From Bacteroidota bacterium (GTDB lineage: Bacteria; Bacteroidota; Bacteroidia; Bacteroidales; F082), in the NCBI GenBank assembly GCA_947505205.1, contig CANNKD010000003.1, positions 1 through 52,855 of the forward strand: DNA of 52,855 nt, written 5' to 3'. The notes under the pieces are model-generated. The model had not been told where the DNA came from, did no database searches, and was given only the letters and a program-made list of their open reading frames with translations. Position 1 is the first letter of the stretch. Each line of letters begins with the position of its first letter. Made by a program: the position numbers and the translations under genes. Positions 1 to 8,532 of this stretch are shown in pieces.

Positions 1-1793
1 TGATTAGGAATTGCTTTATGTAAGTTTTCGATGCTTTGGTAAATAACGCTCACCTTGGCATTTACTTTAGGTGAGGTAACCATTTGCGCAATTTTCTCTG
101 AAATTTGACTAACGCTGAATGGCCTGTAAATATCCTTCACCACATTTACAATTTCTTCTTTGGGTAAGTGTTCCTGAGCCTTGCAGCGTTCGTAAACATC
201 AGTAATAATATGCTCCTGGTTTGTCTCCTTTATCAGGGCGATCGCTGCTCTGAAGGCTATAAAATCGCCTAATTTGGCCATATCAATACCATAACAATCA
301 GGATAGCGAATTTGGGGAGCAGAGGATGCAATAATGATATGCTTTGGCCCAAGTTTATCGAGTATTCTTACAATACTGTTACGCAAAGTTGTTCCCCTGA
401 CGATGGAATCATCCAAAACCACAAGCGAATCTCTACCTGCCTGAACCACACCATACGTAACATCGTAAATGTGAGCGACCAGATCGTCGCGTTGGTTATC
501 TTGGGTAATGAAAGTGCGTAATTTCATATCTTTCACAGCGATATCTTCAACACGCAACTGAATATTGAAAATATCTTCCAGATTTTTGTCTGTAATATTG
601 CTGCCAAGCTCTAAAATCTTTTCCTTTTTGATATTCAAACAATGGGTGTTGAGTTCCTGAACCAGTCCACGAAAGGCAGCCGAAGCGGTATTTGGAATGT
701 ATGAAAAGACAGTTTCGGTTAGATTGTGGTTTATTTCAGTAAGAATTTGTGCTACAAGCAGTTTCCCAAGCATTTTACGTTCCTGATAGATGGAGGCATC
801 TGTACCACGGGAAAAGTAAATTCGTTCGAACGAACAGGCTTTTCGTTCGGTTGGCTTTTTAAATTCAACTTCTGAAAAATAACCATTTTTCTTGATGATA
901 ATAGCATGACCTGGTTTAATCTCATGAATGTTTTCGACCTTAACGTCGAAAGCTGTTTGAATTGGCGGCCTCTCGGAAGTGACCACCACCACTTCATCAT
1001 CTTTGTAATAATATGCGGGCCTGATTCCGGCCGGATCGCGCATCACAAAAGCATCGCCATGGCCAAGCATTCCAGTGATAACATAACCTCCATCCCAATA
1101 TTGAGAAGCCTCGGTGAGGATATTCCGAATATCAAGATCTTGGGCAATTTTAAGCGTTATTTCTTTTTTTGAAAATCCTGATTTTTTGAAATTCCAGTAA
1201 ATGCGCTCGTTTTCCATGTCGAGAAAATGTCCAATTTTCTCTAAAACAGTCACGGTATCTGATGTTTCAATCGGGTATTGACCCAAATCGACTAATTTAT
1301 TGAATAACTCGTCAACATTTGTCATGTTGAAATTACCGGCTAAGACCAAATTACGTGTCATCCAGTTGTTCGCCCGAACGAATGGATGGAGATTCGAAAC
1401 GCTATTTTGTCCGAATGTTCCGTACCGAAGGTGCCCCATAAAAATCTCACCTGTGAAATCGACATTTTGCTTCAGCCATTCTACATCAAGCATCCCCATC
1501 GGTTGCTTTTCTCCTATTTCATGAAGCTTATCATATACCTGATTAAAAATATCTTTGATTGGTGCGTTTGAATTTGAACGAATCCGGTTAATATATTTCG
1601 TTCCGGGTTGCATATCAAACTTTATCGAAGCTATTCCTGCTCCATCCTGCCCTCGATTATGCTGTTTCTGCATTAATAAATGCAGTTTTTGCAGTCCATA
1701 AAATGCGGTTCCATACTTTTGAAGATAGAAATCGAGTGGTTTGAGTAATCGAACAACGGCAATCCCGCACTCGTGTTTTATTTGGTCGCTCAT
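1..1793 (-). CDS. purF: Amidophosphoribosyltransferase, long Bacteroidota form (C-terminus cut by window edge)
   Basis: Catalyses the first step of purine synthesis, PRPP plus glutamine to 5-phosphoribosylamine, in the cytoplasm. The frame is open from ATG at 1793 to the left edge (597 codons seen), so the stop lies outside the window. The N-terminus has HECGIA with the presumed Ntn-type nucleophile Cys at residue 9, followed by QHNRGQDGAGIA, the class-II glutamine amidotransferase signature. A PRPP-binding loop, VVLDDSIVRGTT, lies near residue 460. The length exceeds the roughly 500 aa of E. coli PurF and fits the long form of about 620-630 aa that I recall from Bacteroidota. The nucleophile is preceded by a short leader, so processing as in B. 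subtilis PurF is plausible. It is divergent from the GNAT gene at 1863. Confidence 0.9.
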   Translation of the reverse strand, partial: MSDQIKHECGIAVVRLLKPLDFYLQKYGTAFYGLQKLHLLMQKQHNRGQDGAGIASIKFDMQPGTKYINRIRSNSNAPIKDIFNQVYDKLHEIGEKQPMGMLDVEWLKQNVDFTGEIFMGHLRYGTFGQNSVSNLHPFVRANNWMTRNLVLAGNFNMTNVDELFNKLVDLGQYPIETSDTVTVLEKIGHFLDMENERIYWNFKKSGFSKKEITLKIAQDLDIRNILTEASQYWDGGYVITGMLGHGDAFVMRDPAGIRPAYYYKDDEVVVVTSERPPIQTAFDVKVENIHEIKPGHAIIIKKNGYFSEVEFKKPTERKACSFERIYFSRGTDASIYQERKMLGKLLVAQILTEINHNLTETVFSYIPNTASAAFRGLVQELNTHCLNIKKEKILELGSNITDKNLEDIFNIQLRVEDIAVKDMKLRTFITQDNQRDDLVAHIYDVTYGVVQAGRDSLVVLDDSIVRGTTLRNSIVRILDKLGPKHIIIASSAPQIRYPDCYGIDMAKLGDFIAFRAAIALIKETNQEHIITDVYERCKAQEHLPKEEIVNVVKDIYRPFSVSQISEKIAQMVTSPKVNAKVSVIYQSIENLHKAIPN

Positions 1794-1820
1794 TTACGCA
1801 AGGCTTATTGGAATTAATGA

Positions 1821-1828
1821 TAAATTTG
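1821..1828 (+). promoter_or_regulatory. Putative Bacteroidota -7 box for the GNAT gene
   Basis: TAAATTTG matches the TAnnTTTG -7 consensus of the Bacteroidota primary sigma factor and lies 34 nt upstream of the ATG at 1863. I see no convincing -33 TTG at the usual spacing, so the call rests on the -7 box alone. Confidence 0.35.
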
Positions 1829-1841
1829 CAAAAAGCATTCG

Positions 1842-1849
1842 CAAAATTA
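1842..1849 (-). promoter_or_regulatory. Putative Bacteroidota -7 box for purF
   Basis: Read on the minus strand this is TAATTTTG, a match to TAnnTTTG, 48 nt upstream of the purF ATG at 1793. Together with the plus-strand box at 1821-1828 it would make two face-to-face promoters whose early transcripts overlap. No clear -33 element is visible. Confidence 0.35.
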
Positions 1850-1862
1850 ATAAAATTTACGT

Positions 1863-2312
1863 ATGATTACGATCAGAGATGCAGTTGAATCAGATATACC
1901 GGCCATCGTTAGTTTTCAGGAGCGTATGGCATTCGAAACCGAAGAAATATCCCTAGAAACTCAGATTCTTCAAAAAGGTGTAAAAGCACTATTTGATAAT
2001 CCATTAAAAGGGAAGTATTTTGTTTCCATAGATGAAAAACGAGTAATCGCCACATTATTAATAACTTATGAATGGAGCGATTGGAGAAACAGAACCATTT
2101 TCTGGATTCAATCGGTTTTTGTTGATCCGATCTTCCGTCGTAAAGGTGTTTATAGGCAGATGTATGAGCATATTCAAAAATTGGCTGAAAAGGATGAAAC
2201 TGTCGGCGGTATTCGGCTGTATGTCGATCGTTCAAACTCAAATGCACAAATGACTTATACTTCATTGGGTATGAATGGCGAACATTATCAGGTATTTGAG
2301 TGGATGAAGTGA
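1863..2312 (+). CDS. GNAT family N-acetyltransferase
   Basis: A 149-aa cytoplasmic protein expected to move an acetyl group from acetyl-CoA to an amine; the substrate cannot be told. The GNAT core is visible: an N-terminal strand (MITIRDAVESD), a central strand ending in FVDPIFRRKGVY, where RRKGVY (about residues 92-97) is the acetyl-CoA pyrophosphate-binding motif A, then a helix, and a C-terminal NAQMTYTSLGMNGEHY segment typical of motif B. The length is that of a single-domain GNAT. It stands alone between divergent purF and the downstream carrier gene. ATG at 1863 is the only sensible start. Confidence 0.85.
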   Translation: MITIRDAVESDIPAIVSFQERMAFETEEISLETQILQKGVKALFDNPLKGKYFVSIDEKRVIATLLITYEWSDWRNRTIFWIQSVFVDPIFRRKGVYRQMYEHIQKLAEKDETVGGIRLYVDRSNSNAQMTYTSLGMNGEHYQVFEWMK

Positions 2313-2408
2313 GATATAATTCAAAATGTAAATTTCAAAATGCAAAATTTGATAAAATAGCTCAATAATATATGAAATTTTTAAATTCAATTTAAGTAAT
2401 ATTTTAGG

Positions 2409-4034
2409 ATGTTTAAAAAGGGGAAAGTTCCGCATACTTATGTAATTGTATTCGCAATCATTGTTATTTCGGCAATCCTGACTTGGATAATTCCACCCGG
2501 AAAGTACGTTAAGGAGTCAAAAATTGTAAACGGGGTAGAAACAAAAGTGATGACCTATTATCCGGAGAATATGCTACCGGCAATTTATGAATTGAAAGTG
2601 AAAAGTGAACCGCAAACATGGCAGGTATTTTCGGCATTGTTCAAAGGTTTTGTGCGTCAGAGTAGTATTATCGCATTTATCCTGATTATTGGCGGTGCGT
2701 TTTGGATCATGAATCAAAGCAAAGCCATTGATGTGGCTATTTTTCGGTTTTTGAAATTTGTAAAAAAGTTAGAACATAATAAGTTGATGGGCTCCATGGG
2801 CGTTGATAACCTGATTATCGTGTTGGTAATGCTCATGTTTAGTGTTTTTGGAACAGTTTTTGGAATGAGTGAGGAAACCATCGCTTTCGCGATAATATTT
2901 ATACCACTTTCAATTTCAATGGGTTACGATTCAATTGTGGGTGTTTGTATGGTGTATGTTGGGGCACACCTCGGCTTCGCTGCTTCAGTATTAAATCCTT
3001 TTACTGTGGGAATTGCACAGGGGTTAGCAGAAATTCCACTTTTTTCAGGTGTCGAATACCGGATTTTCAGTTGGTTGATCATCAATATTGTTGGAATTGC
3101 ATTTGTTTTGAGGTATGCGCACAAAATAAAAAGGAATCCATCATCATCGCCATTATATCAAGAGGACGAATATTGGCGCAAGCAGGAAGTAAGCGATGAC
3201 GATAAAATTGAATATTATACGCCCAAATCTGCTTGGTTTGTTTACGCAATGGTTGTTTTTTCAATGGTTGGATTTTCATGGGCCTATCCCGAAAGTAGCC
3301 TGAAAGTGGGATTGGATGTGATCAAAGTTTATATTTTGCCAATTTTGACATTGATATTCATTGGTTTAGGGTTTTTCTCATTACGCAAGAGTGTGCATTA
3401 TTTCATCCTGCTGTTACTTGCCTACACAGTAATATTGTTGATTGTAGGTGTTATGGCTTATGAATGGTATGTGATGGAAATAGCTACTTTGTTTCTCGCT
3501 TTAGGATTGGCAAGTGGATTAGCTATCAATAAAACAGCCAATGAATTGGCAAAATTGTTTCTCGAAGGTGTGAATGATATCTCTTCAGCCGGTATTGTTG
3601 TCGGGCTTGCAGGCGGCATCATCGTTATACTTGAAAATGGCGGCATCATTGATTCAATTATGTTTGGCTTGTCGAAATCGATGAACGATTTTGGTGATTA
3701 TGCCTCTGTAGCAACCATGTATGCTATTCAAACCATTCTCAATGTGGTAATTCCATCAGGCTCGGCAAAAGCAGCAATCACAATGCCAATCATGGCACCA
3801 TTCAGCGATTTGATTGGCGTTTCGAGGCAAGCTACCGTGATGACTTTTCTGTTAGGAGATGGCTTCACGAATATGCTTACACCAACTTCGGGCGTTTTAA
3901 TTGGTGTTTTGGGAGTTGCCCGAATCCCCTACGCAAAATGGTTTAAATGGGCATGGCCAATGATTTTGATTTTATTTATAGTGGGTTTATTATTACTGAT
4001 TCCTACTGTTACAATGAAATTGAATGGGTTTTAA
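2409..4034 (+). CDS. YfcC/DcuC-type membrane carrier
   Basis: A 541-aa integral membrane protein with about 12-13 hydrophobic segments spread over the whole length and a short basic N-terminus. The family (YfcC within the C4-dicarboxylate anaerobic carrier / ion transporter superfamily) includes carriers for dicarboxylates or amino acids. Supporting features are an early IIPPGKY segment, a central SEETIAFAIIFIP stretch, and two late conserved-looking stretches, IPSGSAKAAITMPIMAP and GDGFTNMLTPTSGV, which resemble the substrate- and ion-binding hairpins of this superfamily. The substrate is not readable from sequence. It is probably a single-gene unit; an AT-rich gap of about 200 bp follows. 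Confidence 0.8.
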   Translation: MFKKGKVPHTYVIVFAIIVISAILTWIIPPGKYVKESKIVNGVETKVMTYYPENMLPAIYELKVKSEPQTWQVFSALFKGFVRQSSIIAFILIIGGAFWIMNQSKAIDVAIFRFLKFVKKLEHNKLMGSMGVDNLIIVLVMLMFSVFGTVFGMSEETIAFAIIFIPLSISMGYDSIVGVCMVYVGAHLGFAASVLNPFTVGIAQGLAEIPLFSGVEYRIFSWLIINIVGIAFVLRYAHKIKRNPSSSPLYQEDEYWRKQEVSDDDKIEYYTPKSAWFVYAMVVFSMVGFSWAYPESSLKVGLDVIKVYILPILTLIFIGLGFFSLRKSVHYFILLLLAYTVILLIVGVMAYEWYVMEIATLFLALGLASGLAINKTANELAKLFLEGVNDISSAGIVVGLAGGIIVILENGGIIDSIMFGLSKSMNDFGDYASVATMYAIQTILNVVIPSGSAKAAITMPIMAPFSDLIGVSRQATVMTFLLGDGFTNMLTPTSGVLIGVLGVARIPYAKWFKWAWPMILILFIVGLLLLIPTVTMKLNGF

Positions 4035-4238
4035 TCTGCAATGACAACAATCCATTGTCGGTTAGGCTGAGGAAATGTGAAAAATTGATGTTAAGTTGAA
4101 GCTGTTGATGAAAAATATGTTAGGTTGGAATTGATTTTAATTTAAGCAGGAATTTTGCTCAAAATTTGAAAATAGTTGAAAATAAGTTTGAAATTATTTA
4201 CTTTTACTTTTTCAAAAAGTACCCAAATAACACAAACT

Positions 4239-5015
4239 ATGAATCAAAAGAAAATTATAATTGGTTTTATCCTAATTCTTACAGGATTATTAAACCAGCA
4301 AGGGTATTCACAATATGGAATTTTGCGAAAAGCCCAAAGCAAAGCTGAGGATAAGTTAGTTAATAAATTGTTCAAGGAAGATGCACCTGCACCGCAAACT
4401 GCGCCTTCTGGGAATAATGATGGAAACACTAACAACCCTGCAAATTCGAAGGGCTCAGGCCTGAATAATGTAGCACCTGATGTAAACGAAAGCCTTACTG
4501 AAGCCATCAAAGCCGCTGATGAGAAAAAATATGCTGATGCACGGGACGCTATTCGCAAGGCGATTATCGGTGTTGAAATCGAAATAGGTAAACTAATCCT
4601 CAAAGATTTACCCAATGAAGTGCATAAGCTTCCGATGGTTTCGGAAGAAGATAATGTTACCAGCACAGGTGTTGGTTTTGTGGGTTTGGTGATTGATAGA
4701 GTCTATCGAAAACAGGATCAACAGCTAAAATTAATGATAGGAAATGATGCTGGAATGCTTAGTGCAGTGAATATGTATTGGGCTTCTGGCATGTATCAGA
4801 CCAATCAAGATCCAAATGTGAAGGAAGTGAAGTATAAAGGATATAAAGCTTTGTTGAACTTTGACGAATCTTCAGGTTACACATTAAGTGTTCCTTTCGG
4901 ACAAACATCATTAATCACCTTCGAAGGAATTAACTTCGAAAATGAAGCTGAAATTATGGCTGCAGCGAACGAAATTGATATTGAAAAAATTAAAAGACAA
5001 TTGGGGGAACAATGA
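4239..5015 (+). CDS. Exported protein of unknown function, paralogue A
   Basis: I do not recognise a named family. The frame is open from 4176, but ATG at 4239 is preferred because it places a signal peptide at the N-terminus (MNQKKIIIGFILIL, then a likely cleavage after GYSQ), giving 258 aa. A low-complexity linker rich in Asn, Pro and Ala (about residues 45-80) leads to a helical segment (EAIKAADEKKYADARDAIRKA) and a C-terminal alpha/beta region. The C-terminal part, from about residue 95, is similar in order and motifs to the next gene (LP.E, V.R.Y, GYKAL, P..Q.SL), so the two are paralogues. The stop overlaps the next start by four bases (ATGA), showing translational coupling. Probably periplasmic. 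Confidence 0.75.
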   Translation: MNQKKIIIGFILILTGLLNQQGYSQYGILRKAQSKAEDKLVNKLFKEDAPAPQTAPSGNNDGNTNNPANSKGSGLNNVAPDVNESLTEAIKAADEKKYADARDAIRKAIIGVEIEIGKLILKDLPNEVHKLPMVSEEDNVTSTGVGFVGLVIDRVYRKQDQQLKLMIGNDAGMLSAVNMYWASGMYQTNQDPNVKEVKYKGYKALLNFDESSGYTLSVPFGQTSLITFEGINFENEAEIMAAANEIDIEKIKRQLGEQ

Positions 5016-5614
5016 AAAAGATTATCATTATTGCTTTAATAGCATTGCAATTAGCGGGAATTCAGGGTTTTACCCAAAATGTTACCGAAAAAATTAATGA
5101 AGCAAAAGCATCCTATAGTGCAGGCGATTTGGAAAATACACGTTTTGCTTTGGAACAGGCTCTACAGGAAATAAATCAAATTATTGCAAAGGAAATTTTG
5201 GATATGTTGCCTGTTGAATTAGGTGGCATGAAGAGTCTTGCCGCAGAAGATAGCTTTGCCGGAGGCGCAAGTGGCTATGCTGGCGTGTCTGTTCATAGAA
5301 GTTATAAATCAGATAAAAGTAGTATCAGCCTTGATATATTGGGTGATTCTCCAATGATAAGTTCATTAAATGCCATTTTGTCGTTGCCTTCGATTATGGC
5401 TTCCGATCCGAATCAAAAGAAAATTAAAATTGCTGGTTACAAGGCGTTACAAACAAAAAGTGTTGATGATCAAGGAGTTGTTTCGTTTTCTATTCAAATG
5501 CCTTTTGATCAGTCATTATTAAATATCGAATCGAAAGGGATTTCGGACGAGGCTCAACTATCGAAGATCCTCAACACGATCCCTGTTGCTGACATTGTAG
5601 CAAAGGCAAAATAA
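5012..5614 (+). CDS. Exported protein of unknown function, paralogue B
   Basis: A 200-aa protein with a clear signal peptide (MKKIIIIALIALQLAG, likely cleaved near GFTQ). A helical segment resembling one TPR-like hairpin (KASYSAGDLENTRFALEQAL) is followed by an alpha/beta domain shared with the upstream gene: an LPVE motif, VHRSYKSD, a predicted strand SISLDILGDSP, KIAGYKALQ and a terminal PFDQSLLNIE segment. It lacks the low-complexity linker of its neighbour. The coupled ATGA start and the shared domain point to tandem duplication followed by divergence and to a joint function. It ends 13 bp from the convergent cation-exporter gene. No catalytic motif is apparent. Confidence 0.75.
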   Translation: MKKIIIIALIALQLAGIQGFTQNVTEKINEAKASYSAGDLENTRFALEQALQEINQIIAKEILDMLPVELGGMKSLAAEDSFAGGASGYAGVSVHRSYKSDKSSISLDILGDSPMISSLNAILSLPSIMASDPNQKKIKIAGYKALQTKSVDDQGVVSFSIQMPFDQSLLNIESKGISDEAQLSKILNTIPVADIVAKAK

Positions 5615-5627
5615 AGCGCTGGTTTTA

Positions 5628-6524
5628 TTACAGCTCTTTGGGGGCAGATGAATTTTGAACCAGTCTGTTTTCATCCTCAGGCTCATAATGTATATGTACT
5701 TCGCATCTGGGTATCTTTTCTATAATCAATTCCTCAATGTGATGTGAGATCTCATGCGCTTCCTTTAGACTTAGGTTTGGGTTCAGGTGAACCGTCAGAT
5801 TAATAAAAGTATCTGCGCCTGAAACTCGTATTTTGAGATCATGAAAATAGGAAATTTCATCTAGCGAACCAACGAATTTTCTTACATCATCAACCAATGC
5901 ATTAGGAGCTGTGTCTAACAAGATTTCAATTGCTTTTCTTCCAAGTTTATATGAAATCATGGTGACAATCACAGCCACTATTAATGCGGCAATCGAATCG
6001 GCATAGAAGTAGCCAAAATGTGCAAAAACCAAACCTACAAGTACAACGGATGAACTCCAGATATCAGTAGAAAAATGAAGCGCATCAGCTTCCAGAGCCT
6101 GACTATTGTATTTTTTTGCTACTTTATATAATGCGCGGGAGCGTGTGTAATCGATTATTATTGAAGTGATTACGATAATATAACTCCAAACATTAACTTC
6201 TATTTTGGTGTTACCAGAGAGCAATCGGGTTATTGCTTCATAAACTATCCAAACGCAGGTAATCAATAAAAGTAATGTCTCGATCAATGCAGATAAATTT
6301 TCAATTTTTCCATGGCCATAATGATGCTCTTTATCAGCAGGTTTATCCGAAACGCGAACTGAAAACCAGGTGATGACTGCTGCAACCAAGTCGAGACCGG
6401 AGTGCAAAGCCTCCGAAATAATACCCAAACTACCTGTGAGAAGGCCGACAATAAGTTTTATACCAGTTAAAAAAATTGCCGCAATGACTGATAAACCAGC
6501 AACTCTTGTTTTTTCGTTATTCAT
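5628..6524 (-). CDS. Cation diffusion facilitator family transporter
   Basis: A 298-aa inner-membrane exporter of divalent cations (Zn2+, Mn2+, Fe2+ or Co2+) driven by proton exchange. The CDF signature SEALHSGLDLVAA (about residues 37-49) supplies one face of the transport site, and a HFSTD stretch in the middle membrane region supplies the paired H...D. HHYGHGK (about 67-73) is the usual loop before TM3. A C-terminal cytoplasmic ZT-dimer-like domain of about 90 aa ends in HIHYEPED. The family length is about 300 aa, so the gene is complete. It begins 6 bp after the stop of the M14 peptidase gene on the same strand, which suggests co-transcription. Confidence 0.9.
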   Translation of the reverse strand: MNNEKTRVAGLSVIAAIFLTGIKLIVGLLTGSLGIISEALHSGLDLVAAVITWFSVRVSDKPADKEHHYGHGKIENLSALIETLLLLITCVWIVYEAITRLLSGNTKIEVNVWSYIIVITSIIIDYTRSRALYKVAKKYNSQALEADALHFSTDIWSSSVVLVGLVFAHFGYFYADSIAALIVAVIVTMISYKLGRKAIEILLDTAPNALVDDVRKFVGSLDEISYFHDLKIRVSGADTFINLTVHLNPNLSLKEAHEISHHIEELIIEKIPRCEVHIHYEPEDENRLVQNSSAPKEL

Positions 6525-6530
6525 TCTATA

Positions 6531-8321
6531 TCAATTGTTTATTGATTGTAATTCAACCATATCCATAACGCGACCGATCGGATAAACCATGTATTTTTGA
6601 TCCCACCAGGGAGTTTTGCTGTAAAACCAATTGAGATGCTCTTCCGGATCTTTGGCAAAACTTGTGTCATTTTGTTTTATTAATTCAAATTCAGCTTTTA
6701 GTTCAGGAGTTGAATCGAGCATTTTGCGGGCTAATGGCTCCATCACATAAGATTCGGCGTATTCCTTTTGTTCAAAAATCTGATTAAAGAAACCCCACTC
6801 TAACAAAGAGCCGTTGCCATTGGGCTCCAATAAATGTGCAATAATCGGAGCAAGTGGCTGATCCATAAGTATTAAAATGCTTCCTTTTGGATACATTATC
6901 TTTGATGCTCTTGTTTCAAATTCCATTTTCGAAACACGGAATCTGCCTTCATAGGGTTTTGAATGCCAATCTATTTTTGTAAAAAAATACGTTTCGACAT
7001 TGATTGAAGTTGGTGTTTCAATCTGTTGCATTTTAACACCATGATATTTAAGACGTTGGATGATATCTATCCATTCAGCAGGTAAGATATATGCCTCGGG
7101 AAGTGTTACAAAAGTTGTTGGTTTGCAATGATCAAAAAGAGATAATTTCATGATTATAGGTTTTTGATTGTCATAAACAAACCAGTCTCCATCTGTCAAA
7201 TCGCTTTTTTGTACCTGATAGTCAAAACCCTTGAACTCAACTTGACTGCTGTCGGTCATGTCAACGCTGAATTTTGTTGGGAATGGCATGCCTCGGAATG
7301 CTTTTGATGCAGTGAATAAATCGGCTTTTTGAATGAGTTCAGACAAGATTTTATATTCTTGATTCAGCAGTTCAATAGTGGAAAGAATGATTTGTTTTGT
7401 AGCCTCAACACGCTGATTGTAAGGTTTTAACATATGTGTTTCAATGAGTAAACCAGGTCGATTTCGCATGGCTGTGTAACCTTGTGAAAACATCGGGCCT
7501 GCCACACCCGAAAGCAATCCACTGCGCGGATCATACCAATTTCGGAACGAAACATAAGGAAATATCAACATATTTTTGCTTTCCATTTGTGATGTCACAA
7601 AAGGCAGGTAAACAGAGGTTTGCCAGTTTGTAAGTGCAGCTTGCATATTTCCACTTAATTCCAATCCATAAGTGATTACATATTGATAATCTGCACCATC
7701 TGTCGTATGTGTGTCGATAAAAAACTCAGGCTGCCATGTGTTGTATAGCTTCAGCCAGGCCTGCATTTCTGGTGTATCAGCTTTCAGAAAATCACGGTTT
7801 AGGTTCAAATTTTGTGCAGTAGTTCGCCATCCCATCTCAGTCGGCCCATTTTGGTTGATACGGCCATACTTGCTAAAACGTTCATGGCCATCAACATTAA
7901 ATATTGGGATAAACAATATACTTACATGGTCGAAGAAGTTTTCATTCGTTTTGTTTACGACTAAATCTCTCATTAACATTAACATAGCATCCTTGCCTTC
8001 CGATTCTCCGGCATGGATACAAGCTTCAACCAACAGTATGATTCTGCCTTTTTTCCTGATTTCAGTCGGATTGGCTAATCCATCTTTGTCATAAATTGTG
8101 TAAACCAAATCACGTTGTTGTGGACTTTTACCAAAAACGCCAATATTTAGTTTATCTGATTGGTTATCAAGTCGATAAATAAAATCCATTGTTTCCAGGT
8201 AACGTGGCGTTGCTACACAACCCGATTTTTCATAATAGGTTTGCCAATCAGTATTCTGACTGAATAATTCAAACTTAAATATAGTGAATAGCGAAATGAA
8301 AAGAATCGTATAAAATTTCAT
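6531..8321 (-). CDS. Exported M14 family zinc carboxypeptidase
   Basis: A 596-aa protein with an N-terminal signal peptide (MKFYTILFISLFTIFKFELFSQ). The catalytic M14 domain occupies roughly residues 40-330: HAGES gives zinc ligands His103 and Glu106, NLNRDF gives the substrate-binding Asn-Arg region, DTHTTDGADYQ gives the third ligand His, and GLLIETHML carries the candidate catalytic Glu. About 250 further residues form a C-terminal region of unknown fold. It would trim C-terminal residues from peptides in the periplasm or outside the cell. I see no T9SS sorting domain at the C-terminus, so it is probably not T9SS cargo. It leads a two-gene unit with the CDF exporter. Confidence 0.85.
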   Translation of the reverse strand: MKFYTILFISLFTIFKFELFSQNTDWQTYYEKSGCVATPRYLETMDFIYRLDNQSDKLNIGVFGKSPQQRDLVYTIYDKDGLANPTEIRKKGRIILLVEACIHAGESEGKDAMLMLMRDLVVNKTNENFFDHVSILFIPIFNVDGHERFSKYGRINQNGPTEMGWRTTAQNLNLNRDFLKADTPEMQAWLKLYNTWQPEFFIDTHTTDGADYQYVITYGLELSGNMQAALTNWQTSVYLPFVTSQMESKNMLIFPYVSFRNWYDPRSGLLSGVAGPMFSQGYTAMRNRPGLLIETHMLKPYNQRVEATKQIILSTIELLNQEYKILSELIQKADLFTASKAFRGMPFPTKFSVDMTDSSQVEFKGFDYQVQKSDLTDGDWFVYDNQKPIIMKLSLFDHCKPTTFVTLPEAYILPAEWIDIIQRLKYHGVKMQQIETPTSINVETYFFTKIDWHSKPYEGRFRVSKMEFETRASKIMYPKGSILILMDQPLAPIIAHLLEPNGNGSLLEWGFFNQIFEQKEYAESYVMEPLARKMLDSTPELKAEFELIKQNDTSFAKDPEEHLNWFYSKTPWWDQKYMVYPIGRVMDMVELQSINN

Positions 8322-8335
8322 AAATAATTAATTAT

Positions 8336-8364
8336 CAAATATATAGCGGAAATATTTCAAACAA
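8336..8364 (-). promoter_or_regulatory. Putative promoter of the M14 peptidase - CDF unit
   Basis: On the minus strand TTG (8364-8362) is followed after 18 nt by TATATTTG (8343-8336), a good match to the Bacteroidota -33 / TAnnTTTG -7 pair. It lies 14 nt upstream of the ATG at 8321. The MITE-like element begins 30 bp further upstream, so it leaves this promoter intact. Confidence 0.4.
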
Positions 8365-8405
8365 TGAGTTAACAAATATAGAAAATTAAATTAGCACTAT
8401 TGTCC

Positions 8406-8450
8406 AACTGATTTTTCTTAATCCGCGTAGCGGATTAAGAAAAATCAGTT
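8406..8450. repeat. Perfect 21-bp inverted repeat, 3-nt loop
   Basis: The 21-base arms at 8406-8426 and 8430-8450 are exact reverse complements, separated only by GTA. The outer four bases of the left arm overlap the left terminal repeat of the MITE-like element. No run of T follows on either strand, so a simple terminator is unlikely. Confidence 0.95.
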
Positions 8451-8460
8451 AAGCATTGCT

Positions 8461-8532
8461 TTACAATACTGTATCCACTTCGTGGAATTCACCGTTGGTC
8501 CTGCCAGTCGCAGGCTGGATAAAGTATTGTAA
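8461..8532. repeat. Nested palindrome, 10-bp outer arms with inner stems
   Basis: TTACAATACT (8461-8470) pairs exactly with AGTATTGTAA (8523-8532). Inside, TATCCA pairs with TGGATA, a small hairpin TCCAC-TTC-GTGGA sits on the left, and CCTGC-CAGTC-GCAGG on the right. The arrangement could fold into a branched, cloverleaf-like structure in single-stranded DNA or RNA. Confidence 0.85.

Noticed and set aside
4040-4070. Short inverted repeat (GACAA/TTGTC) after the YfcC-type gene as terminator
   Set aside because: The stem is only five pairs and no T-run follows.
4244-4666. 140-codon minus-strand open frame inside the exported paralogue A gene
   Set aside because: It lies wholly antisense to a gene supported by a signal peptide, a paralogue and coupled translation; its composition is that of a reverse-frame shadow with Ser/Leu bias and no recognisable motif.
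8406-8450. Hairpin as the terminator of the YitT-family gene
   Set aside because: It is about 240 nt past the stop and has no T-run after the stem on the minus strand; it fits better as part of the MITE-like element.
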